The notes under the pieces: generated by a model
What the model was told of the DNA's origin: nothing
The model's database searches: none
The model's input: only the letters and a program-made list of their open reading frames with translations
Part shown: piece by piece, positions 1 to 5,124 of the stretch
Layout: each line of letters starts with the position of its first letter
Position numbering within the stretch: position 1 is the stretch's first letter
Position numbers and translations under genes: made by a program
From: Opitutia bacterium
GTDB taxonomy: Bacteria > Verrucomicrobiota > Verrucomicrobiia > Opitutales > Seribacteraceae
Direction of reading: 5' to 3'
Length of the DNA stretch: 5,124 nt
NCBI GenBank assembly: GCA_018695085.1
Contig: JABHOU010000504.1
Coordinates: 1-5,124, forward strand

Positions 1-232
1 CCAGAGGGTATTCCGTTGGGTGTCGAGAACGCCATTCCAATCTACGGGTTCTTGTTTGCATATGATTTGTCCAGATCTTCAACAGTCGGGAGTGATAGTT
101 ACGTAACGGCTTGCCTTTGCGAATTAGACTTAGTGATGATGTTTTCCTTGCGCGCGAATTAAAGGTTCATCAGAATATTTTCATTGAAGCCGGCGTTTTT
201 GTCGAACTGGATTTTTTCAATAGTTTTTATTT
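1..232. other. Upstream intergenic region, no supported gene
   Basis: No convincing gene is visible. One + frame is open from base 1 to a TAA at 160-162 (53 codons), so the tail of an upstream gene is possible, but the encoded peptide has no recognisable family features and this length is not rare by chance. The last 60 bases before the ATG are A/T-rich with T runs, as expected for a promoter and untranslated leader. I could not define a reliable -35/-10 pair. A perfect 10-base palindrome, GTTACGTAAC, lies at 98-107. Confidence 0.5.
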
Positions 233-313
233 ATGAAAGTTTTTTGTTCTCTTTCTTTTTTTCCAACTTTGGCTTTTGCCATATTTCTTGCTTGGAGTGG
301 TGTTGCCCGAGCT
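233..313 (+). other. Sec signal peptide (residues 1-27 of the giant protein)
   Basis: The N-terminus has one lysine at position 2, then a hydrophobic stretch of about 20 residues rich in Phe, Leu and Ala. It ends in V-A-R-A followed by charged E-E-K-K. The A-R-A at 25-27 fits the signal peptidase I AxA rule, so cleavage is expected after residue 27. Export agrees with the CxxCH motifs, because c-type heme is attached outside the cytoplasmic membrane. There is no lipobox: the only nearby Cys, at position 5, lies before the hydrophobic core. Confidence 0.85.
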
Positions 314-3300
314 GAAGAAAAGAAGCCTTTGGTAAAGCCTGTGAGCTTCCACAAGGATATTCGACCTTTGTTTCAGGCGAATTGCAATGGCTGCCACCAG
401 CCTGCAAAGGTAAAGGGCAAGTACATAATGACTGATTTTGCCGCCTTGCTTAAGGGTGGGGATAGTGGTGAGCCGGCTATTGTGCCGGGGAAACCTGATG
501 AGAGCTATCTTGTTGAGCAAGTGACACCCAACGAAAAGGGCGAGTACGAGATGCCCAAGGGCAAAACCGCCAAGCCTATGCATGAGGTGGAGATCGATCT
601 ATTGCGTCGTTGGATTACTGAGGGCGCGAAGGATGATTCTCCGGATGGTTCCGGTTCCCTTTACACGATGGATAATCCGCCCGAGTACGTCATGCCTCCG
701 GTCGTGACGTCGATGGACTTTTCCCCTGATGGCAAGTTGTTGGCGGTGACTGGGTTTCATGAGGCTCTTGTGCACAAATCGGATGGTTCCGGCATAGTTT
801 CTCGGCTTGTGGGGCTTTCGGAAAGGGTGGAGTCGGTTGCCTTTTCTCCCGACGGAAAGAAGTTAGCAGTAACGGGTGGTCAACCAGGTCGCATGGGTGA
901 GATTCAAATCTGGAATCTGGAAAAGAAGGTGCTTGAACTGTCTAAGGCGGTCACTTTCGACACGCTTTATGGTGCTTCCTGGTCGCCCGACGGTAAATAT
1001 CTAGCCTTTGGTGCAGCGGACAACTCGGTGCGGGTGATCGAATCCGTTACGGGCAAGCAGGTCACCTATATGGCAGGACACAACGACTGGGTGCGCGGTA
1101 CGGTTTTCTCGATGGACGGAAAGTCGGTATTCTCGGTGAGTAGGGACAAAACCGTAAAACAAACCGATGTCGCGACGGAGCGTTTCGTCGGTAACATCAC
1201 CACCCACACTCCTGGCATACTGAGCGGCGGTCAAAACTCAATCGACGTCCATCCTAAGCGTAATGAACTCTTGGTCGGCGGAGCTGACGGTAAACCAAAA
1301 CTTTTTCGACAGGCCGTTAAAGCTGCCCCTGCAGGTGGCGGCAACCCAAACCAGATAAGGGAGTTCGGTGCGATGCCGGGGCGGGTGTTTGGGGTCTGTT
1401 TTAGTAAGGACGGCATGCTTGGCTTTGCGGTGAGCAGTTTGAACGGTTCGGGTGAAGTGCGAGCTTTCCAAATCGATACCGGCAAGGAAATGTGGAAGGC
1501 CGAGGTCAAGGAAACCGGACTTTTTGCGGTGGCCTGCGCTCCCGATGGGAAGACGCTGGCAGTCTCCGGTTTCGACGGGAAGATTCGGTTGCTTGCGGTT
1601 GCTTCGGGTGAGGCTCGTAAAGTGTTTGTTCCCGTGGACATTGCCAAGAAAGGGCAGAGCGATGGATTGGCCAATTTGGACAAACCCGATCCTGAACCCG
1701 AGTTGGTGGCGGTGGAGTCTTTGCCCAAACGTTTTTCGGTTCAGCGGCTTGAATCCTTGCCCAAGAGAATAGAGATAAGTCGGTCCATTGATTACGCCCA
1801 AATTATTTTAACGGCCAAACTTAATGAAGGGGGCGAGGCAGACGTTACCCGGATGGCGAAGTGGTCCGTCGAGGGCGGACTGGGGGATGTTTCCAAACGC
1901 GGCTTGTTTACTCCTGCCAAGAACGGAAACGGCAAACTCATTGGCGAGTTTGCGGGCAAGCGAATCGAAATTCCCATTAAGGTTGGCGGTCTCGATAAGG
2001 CGTATGTTCCTAGCTATGTTCGTGACGTTAATCCCGTTGTCTCGAAGTTGGGTTGTAATTCTGGTACTTGCCATGGTTCCAAGGACGGGAAAAACGGCTT
2101 TAAGCTATCCCTCCGGGGTTACGATGCGATCTATGACCTACGCGCATTTACTGATGATATGGCTTCCCGAAGAACCAATGTGGCGGCACCTGATAAGAGC
2201 TTGATGCTGCTTAAGCCTGCCGGCATCGTTCCACATGAGGGTGGTGGGATAACAAAAAAAGATTCCAAATATTACAGGATTATCCGTGATTGGATCGGAG
2301 CTGGTGCCAAGCTGGATGCCGATAGCCCCAAAGTGGATAAGATCGAACTACTTCCTATAAATCCAGTGGTTCAAGAGATTGGTTCAACCCAACAAGTTCG
2401 AGTAGTTGCGACTTTCACCGATGGCTCTGTTCGAGATGTTTCCCGAGAGGCTGTCGTTACCAGCGGTAACAAGGAAGTCGCCGAACATGATGAGATTGGA
2501 CTCATGACTACCCTTCGAAGAGGAGAAGCTCCTATTCTTGCTCGTTATGAAGGTCGCTATGCTGCAACCACTCTTACTGTAATGGGAGACCGTGTCGGTT
2601 TTGTTTGGAAAGCCCCCCCCGCCAACAATGAGGTGGATCGCCTTGCTGCAGCCAAATGGAAACGCATGAAAATTTTACCATCGGAGCTTTGTTCGGATGT
2701 GGAGTTTTTGCGTCGTGTCCACTTGGACCTTACCGGGTTACCTCCCAAACCTGATAGCGTCCGCGCTTTCCTCGCCGATGATCGACCGACACAGCAGAAG
2801 CGAGATGAGATCGTTGACAAGCTTGTTGGTAACGCGGATTTTGTCGATTATTGGACAAATAAGTGGGCCGACCTTTTGCAGGTGAACCGAAAATTTCTCG
2901 GTGCCGCAGGTGCCAAGATGCTTCGCGAATGGATTCAGAAGGAAGTCGAAGGCAACACGCCTTACGACCAATTTGCCCGCAAAATCCTTACTGCCTCCGG
3001 ATCCAATAAAGAGAATCCTCCCGCCTCTTACTTCAAAATCTTACGGAAGCCGACCGAGACGATGGAAAACACCACGCATCTCTTTTTGGCCACCCGTTTC
3101 AATTGCAACAAGTGCCATGACCATCCCTTTGAGAGATGGACGCAAGATCAGTATTACGAGATGTCTGCTCATTTCGCCCAGTTCAAATTGGCCAAGGATC
3201 CCGCCGCGGGAAAGAATCAGATAGGCAAGACCGCTGTGGAGCGGGGCAAGCCGCTTTATGAAATCATCTCAGATGCCAAAACGGGTGAAATGAAGCACGA

Positions 3301-5124
3301 CCGTACGGGGGCCGTAACCGCACCTGCTTTTCCTTATCCGGTTAAGTATGAATCCAAGGAGGGCGCCACTCGTCGTGAAAACCTTGCCGCATGGATGACT
3401 GCTCCGGACAATCGCTACTTTGCCAAGAGCTACGTTAATCGGCTTTGGGGCTATCTTTTCGGCATCGGCATAATCGATCCTATCGACGATATTCGTGCAG
3501 GTAACCCGCCGACCAATCCGGAATTGCTTTCCCATTTGGAGAGTGAGTTCATCAAGAGCGGTTTCGACGTTCGCGCGATCCTGAAGTTAATTTGCAAATC
3601 ACGAACCTATCAGCTTTCCGTTGAGACGAACAAGTGGAATGAAGACGACCAAATTAATTTTTCACACACTTCCGCTCGTCGTTTACCAGCTGAGACTTTG
3701 CTTGACGCCATTTATGCTGTGACAGGTTCCAAGTCTAAGTTCCCCGGTGTCCCACAGGGTACTCGGGCGACTTCTTTGCCGGATTCCGGTATCAAGCTTC
3801 CTGATGGCTTTCTAGGCACTTTTGGTCGCCCGGTTCGTGAGAGCGCTTGCGAATGCGAGCGAGCCACAGGCTTGCAGTTGGGGCCCATCATGGCTCTTAT
3901 CAGTGGACCCACGGTGAACGATGCCATTTCGGATCCTTCGAACGCCATAGCGAAGCTTGCCAATGAGGAAAAAGACGACCGCAAGCTGGTAAATGAGCTT
4001 TTCCTTCGCATTCTTAATAGGTCTGCTACCGACAAGGAAATTGACGCGAGTCTCGGTTTGCTGGGAAAAGATATCGAGGGGGATCATCTAGTCCTTGAGA
4101 AACAAATTGAAAAGGCTCAGGAGGGCATTAAGGAAGAGCTCGAAGCCAAGGAAATAGCTCGTGCTGAAGCCATTGCAAAGGCCGAATCCGAGCTTAAGGC
4201 ATACCAAGAGAAAATGGCCCCGGTGGTTAAAAAGTCCACCGACGAAAGAAATGCTCGCATCAAGAAAGCGGACGAGTCGATTAAGGCATTCGACAAGGAC
4301 CTGCCTGCAATGCTTTCCGCATGGGAGAAGGATTATCTGTCGGGTAAATCGATTTGGAAGAACTTGGACATGACAAACGTGACATCAAAGATTCCCGGCA
4401 TCAAGTTCGAGCCCCAAGATGACGGATCGCTTTTTGTTGGAGGTAAAAGCGGAAAGGGGAGCTATGTCGTCAAAGCCACTACCGACCTTTCCAACCTGAC
4501 CGGTGTCCGCCTCGAGGCTCTCAATGATCCCAGGTTGCCGAAGAAAGGGCCCGGGCGAGCTCCCAATGACGGCAATTTCGTATTAAGCGAGCTAGAAGTT
4601 CAGGCTGCTCCGGTCGCGGATTTGAAGAAATGGCCGAAGATCAAGGAATGGACTTTTGACGAATTGGCCGAAAATAAGGATTGGAAGGGTGTACACGGGG
4701 CTAAGGCATCTCCGGGGGAGGGTGGTCTTGCCATCACCGGAAAACCAGTGGATGGCGTTCTATCCATCGGAGAGTTTTATCATGCCGGTCCGTTCGCCAA
4801 CGTTGGATTCGACAAAAAAGCAGGTCCCGAAGGTTTGGACTCCTTTGACTCCAAGCAGAAGTTCAAGCACGGTGCCAAGGAAATCCTATGGACTCACAAG
4901 CCCGAATGGAAAAAAGGTCAACTTTATGCGACGGTCTTGTCCGGAGAGAACGCCGTAAATTATCTCCACAAGGTAATTTCTTCGGATGCCCCTAGAGATC
5001 TTCCTCTCAGTTTAGGAAGCGACGATGGCATAAAGGTATTTCTCAACGGCAAGCAAATCCATGCCAACAACGTCGGCCGAGGCGCGGCCCCCGATCAGGA
5101 GAAAGTCAACTTGCAACTGAGAAA
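233..5124 (+). CDS. Giant secreted multi-domain cytochrome: PSCyt1, WD40 propeller, DUF1549, DUF1553 (3' partial)
   Basis: The frame stays open for 1630 codons to the window edge, so the C-terminus and stop are missing. The ATG at 233 is the only reasonable start: an in-frame TAG lies at 221-223 and the three codons between are not start codons. No Shine-Dalgarno sequence precedes it; the upstream bases are T/A-rich. Visible order: signal peptide (1-27), cytochrome c domain with C51-x2-C54-H55, beta-propeller (157-468), Ig-like domain (511-584), cytochrome-like domain with C608-x4-C613-H614, Ig-like domain (701-786), DUF1549 with C958-x2-C961-H962, DUF1553 (1042-1272), coiled coil (1285-1369) and two C-terminal modules (1373-1630). 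The DUF1549/DUF1553 pair with PSCyt1 is typical of Planctomycetota and Verrucomicrobiota. No biochemical activity is established for the family to my knowledge. I infer a periplasmic or surface electron-transfer role, possibly linked to polysaccharide use. Family membership is secure; function is not. Confidence 0.95.
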   Translation, partial: MKVFCSLSFFPTLAFAIFLAWSGVARAEEKKPLVKPVSFHKDIRPLFQANCNGCHQPAKVKGKYIMTDFAALLKGGDSGEPAIVPGKPDESYLVEQVTPNEKGEYEMPKGKTAKPMHEVEIDLLRRWITEGAKDDSPDGSGSLYTMDNPPEYVMPPVVTSMDFSPDGKLLAVTGFHEALVHKSDGSGIVSRLVGLSERVESVAFSPDGKKLAVTGGQPGRMGEIQIWNLEKKVLELSKAVTFDTLYGASWSPDGKYLAFGAADNSVRVIESVTGKQVTYMAGHNDWVRGTVFSMDGKSVFSVSRDKTVKQTDVATERFVGNITTHTPGILSGGQNSIDVHPKRNELLVGGADGKPKLFRQAVKAAPAGGGNPNQIREFGAMPGRVFGVCFSKDGMLGFAVSSLNGSGEVRAFQIDTGKEMWKAEVKETGLFAVACAPDGKTLAVSGFDGKIRLLAVASGEARKVFVPVDIAKKGQSDGLANLDKPDPEPELVAVESLPKRFSVQRLESLPKRIEISRSIDYAQIILTAKLNEGGEADVTRMAKWSVEGGLGDVSKRGLFTPAKNGNGKLIGEFAGKRIEIPIKVGGLDKAYVPSYVRDVNPVVSKLGCNSGTCHGSKDGKNGFKLSLRGYDAIYDLRAFTDDMASRRTNVAAPDKSLMLLKPAGIVPHEGGGITKKDSKYYRIIRDWIGAGAKLDADSPKVDKIELLPINPVVQEIGSTQQVRVVATFTDGSVRDVSREAVVTSGNKEVAEHDEIGLMTTLRRGEAPILARYEGRYAATTLTVMGDRVGFVWKAPPANNEVDRLAAAKWKRMKILPSELCSDVEFLRRVHLDLTGLPPKPDSVRAFLADDRPTQQKRDEIVDKLVGNADFVDYWTNKWADLLQVNRKFLGAAGAKMLREWIQKEVEGNTPYDQFARKILTASGSNKENPPASYFKILRKPTETMENTTHLFLATRFNCNKCHDHPFERWTQDQYYEMSAHFAQFKLAKDPAAGKNQIGKTAVERGKPLYEIISDAKTGEMKHDRTGAVTAPAFPYPVKYESKEGATRRENLAAWMTAPDNRYFAKSYVNRLWGYLFGIGIIDPIDDIRAGNPPTNPELLSHLESEFIKSGFDVRAILKLICKSRTYQLSVETNKWNEDDQINFSHTSARRLPAETLLDAIYAVTGSKSKFPGVPQGTRATSLPDSGIKLPDGFLGTFGRPVRESACECERATGLQLGPIMALISGPTVNDAISDPSNAIAKLANEEKDDRKLVNELFLRILNRSATDKEIDASLGLLGKDIEGDHLVLEKQIEKAQEGIKEELEAKEIARAEAIAKAESELKAYQEKMAPVVKKSTDERNARIKKADESIKAFDKDLPAMLSAWEKDYLSGKSIWKNLDMTNVTSKIPGIKFEPQDDGSLFVGGKSGKGSYVVKATTDLSNLTGVRLEALNDPRLPKKGPGRAPNDGNFVLSELEVQAAPVADLKKWPKIKEWTFDELAENKDWKGVHGAKASPGEGGLAITGKPVDGVLSIGEFYHAGPFANVGFDKKAGPEGLDSFDSKQKFKHGAKEILWTHKPEWKKGQLYATVLSGENAVNYLHKVISSDAPRDLPLSLGSDDGIKVFLNGKQIHANNVGRGAAPDQEKVNLQLR
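341..631 (+). other. Planctomycete cytochrome c domain (PSCyt1), first heme motif
   Basis: Residues 37-133 begin with a F-H-K-D-I-R-P-L-F pattern followed by C51-N-G-C54-H55, the usual opening of PSCyt1 domains. A conserved G-K-P-D-E-S-Y-L segment and an E-M-P-K segment follow; Met107 is a plausible distal heme ligand. The domain closes with L-L-R-R-W-I-T-E-G-A, the typical C-terminal helix of this family. I expect one covalently bound heme c. The axial Met assignment is inferred from position only. Confidence 0.88.
701..1636 (+). other. WD40-like beta-propeller, about seven blades
   Basis: Residues 157-468 contain repeats of about 40-55 residues. Several carry the F-S-P-D-G-K-x-L-A-V turn typical of WD40 blades: near 161, 201, 247 and 432, with looser copies near 289 and 385. 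By eye the blades begin near residues 157, 199, 245, 287, 328, 383 and 430. The terminal Trp-Asp is largely lost; the best match is I-W-N in blade two, and other blades end in variants such as V-R-V-I, V-K-Q-T or I-R-L-L. Such propellers usually provide a protein-binding platform, and fusion to PSCyt1 domains is known in these phyla. Blade borders are approximate, and a propeller of the related YVTN or PQQ-like type cannot be excluded. Confidence 0.82.
1763..1984 (+). other. First Ig-like domain
   Basis: Residues 511-584 follow a Pro/Glu-rich linker. They show an Ig-like pattern: an alternating hydrophobic strand, a D-V-T-R turn, W-S-V-E-G, then G-L-F-T-P and a final strand ending I-P-I-K-V. 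The 'decreed by D-V-T, then a W-S strand, then a G-x-F-T-P strand' layout resembles bacterial Ig-like group 2 domains, often placed just before the CX4CH cytochrome segment in this family. It is probably a spacer or an adhesion module. Assignment rests on pattern only. Confidence 0.6.
2021..2314 (+). other. Second cytochrome-like domain with CX4CH motif
   Basis: Residues 597-694 contain L-G-C608-N-S-G-T-C613-H614-G, followed by a G-F-K-L-S-L-R-G-Y-D segment and P-H-E-G-G-G. The domain ends with Y-Y-R-I-I-R-D-W-I-G-A-G-A, which matches the W-I-x-x-G-A end of the first cytochrome domain. The four-residue spacing between the cysteines departs from CxxCH, but the C-N-x-G-x-C-H-G form is common in this family. 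CX4CH is a known heme attachment motif in cytochrome c3, so heme binding here is plausible but not shown. Confidence 0.75.
2333..2590 (+). other. Second Ig-like (Big_2-like) domain
   Basis: Residues 701-786 begin with a V-D-K-I-E-L-L-P strand. They then show the Q-Q-V-R-V-V-A-T-F-T-D-G-S-x-R-D-V-S pattern that marks Big_2-type domains, ending in a strand A-A-T-T-L-T-V. In this protein family a Big_2-like domain normally sits directly before DUF1549, as here. The role is probably structural, placing the cytochrome domain relative to DUF1549/DUF1553. Confidence 0.75.
2624..3184 (+). other. DUF1549 (PSCyt2) domain, third heme-type motif
   Basis: Residues 798-984 carry the family signatures: D822-V-E-F-L-R-R-V-H-L-D-L-T-G-L-P-P (the L-T-G-L-P-P part is residues 833-838), then K-W-A-D-L-L. 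The segment C958-N-K-C961-H962-D-H-P-F-E-R-W-T-Q-D-Q-Y-Y closes the domain. The CxxCH is conserved in the family and gives it the name PSCyt2, but covalent heme attachment has not been established as far as I know. The adjacent His-Pro and the Trp are family hallmarks. The domain is full length. Confidence 0.93.
3356..4048 (+). other. DUF1553 (PSD1) domain
   Basis: Residues 1042-1272 follow DUF1549 after a linker of about 57 residues, as usual for the pair. Hallmarks seen are R-R-E-N-L-A-A-W-M near 1047, N1069-R-L-W-G-Y-L-F-G, the S-R-T-Y-Q-L-S segment, R-R-L-P-A-E-T-L-L-D-A-I, and the R-E-S-A-C1206-E-C1208-E-R segment. It ends with L-F-L-R-I-L-N-R-x-A-T-D-K-E-I. No catalytic mechanism is known. 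The mostly helical pattern and strong conservation suggest it forms one functional unit with DUF1549. Confidence 0.93.
4085..4339 (+). other. Ala/Glu/Lys-rich coiled-coil segment
   Basis: Residues 1285-1369 are dominated by Glu, Lys and Ala with regularly spaced Leu, Ile and Ala, and contain almost no Gly or Pro until near residue 1350. This is the composition of a long charged helix or coiled coil. It separates the DUF1553 domain from the C-terminal modules and could act as a stalk or a dimerisation element. Heptad register was judged by eye. Confidence 0.7.
4349..4612 (+). other. C-terminal beta-rich module A of Planctomycetota/Verrucomicrobiota type
   Basis: Residues 1373-1460 include a G-S-L-F-V-G-G segment, then a Y-V-V-K-A-T-T-D-L strand, R1426-L-E-A-L-N-D-P-R-L-P and G-P-G-R-A-P-N-D-G-N-F-V-L-S-E-L-E-V. 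The R-L-E-A-L followed by G-P-G-R and N-F-V-L-S-E pattern recurs downstream of DUF1553 in secreted proteins of these phyla and resembles a galactose-binding-like beta-sandwich. I infer a possible carbohydrate or ligand-binding role without direct support. Confidence 0.65.
4640..5124 (+). other. C-terminal beta-rich module B, cut by the window edge
   Basis: Residues 1470-1630 show I-G-E-F-Y-H-A-G-P-F near 1512, then an A-V-N-Y-L-H-K-V-I segment, and S1593-L-G-S-D-D-G-I-K-V-F-L-N-G-K. The S-D-D-G-x-K-V-x-L-N-G-K pattern is typical of a PA14- or NPCBM-like beta-sandwich, in which this turn often lies near a ligand or metal site. The domain is incomplete: at least one closing strand should lie beyond the window. 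Function is inferred only. Confidence 0.65.

Noticed and set aside
1..162. Plus-strand open frame from the window edge to TAA at 160-162, possibly the end of an upstream gene.
   Set aside because: Only 53 codons, no recognisable motif, and an open stretch of this length is not rare by chance. Mentioned in the upstream region entry but not called as a gene.
148..178. Possible promoter with TTGCGC at 148-153 and GAATAT at 173-178.
   Set aside because: Both boxes match the consensus poorly and the spacing is 19 bases, so the pair cannot be supported.
189..200. GCCGGC palindrome followed by a T run, resembling a terminator.
   Set aside because: The stem would be only three base pairs with no loop, too weak for an intrinsic terminator.
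227..583. Minus-strand open frame of 118 codons across the start of the main gene.
   Set aside because: It lies opposite the signal peptide and first cytochrome domain, whose family match is clear, and its own product has no family features.
1231..1801. Two overlapping minus-strand open frames of 165 and 187 codons.
   Set aside because: They lie opposite the propeller and first Ig-like region of the main gene, overlap each other, and have no recognisable domain. They are antisense shadows of a long coding frame.
1824..2204. Plus-strand open frame of 126 codons in another frame.
   Set aside because: It overlaps the Ig-like and CX4CH domains of the main gene in a shifted frame and shows no domain of its own.

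Overview
The window holds one very large gene on the + strand. It starts at an ATG at 233 and is still open at the last base (5124), so 1630 codons are visible and the C-terminus is missing. Bases 1-232 are upstream sequence with no convincing gene. I found no RNA gene, insertion sequence, CRISPR array or terminator.

The encoded protein is a secreted, multi-domain cytochrome of the kind largely confined to the Planctomycetota-Verrucomicrobiota group. In order it has: a Sec signal peptide; a planctomycete-type cytochrome c domain (PSCyt1, CxxCH); a WD40-like beta-propeller of about seven blades; an Ig-like domain; a second cytochrome-like domain with a CX4CH motif; a second Ig-like (Big_2-like) domain; DUF1549 (PSCyt2, CxxCH); DUF1553 (PSD1); an Ala/Glu/Lys-rich coiled coil; and two C-terminal beta-rich modules that recur in proteins of this phylum group. 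This architecture, with mid-range GC and a start codon lacking a Shine-Dalgarno sequence, points to a planctomycete or verrucomicrobial genome. I cannot choose between the two phyla from this window.

The protein probably works outside the cytoplasmic membrane. The three heme-binding-type motifs suggest electron transfer. The propeller, Ig-like and C-terminal modules look like interaction or ligand-binding parts. The substrate and redox partner are unknown. In these phyla such genes are usually followed by a DUF1501 gene and often lie near sulfatases or glycoside hydrolases, but those neighbours would lie outside this window. The domain set belongs to a known but poorly characterised family. 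The most notable features are the fusion of so many modules into one chain and the CX4CH motif.
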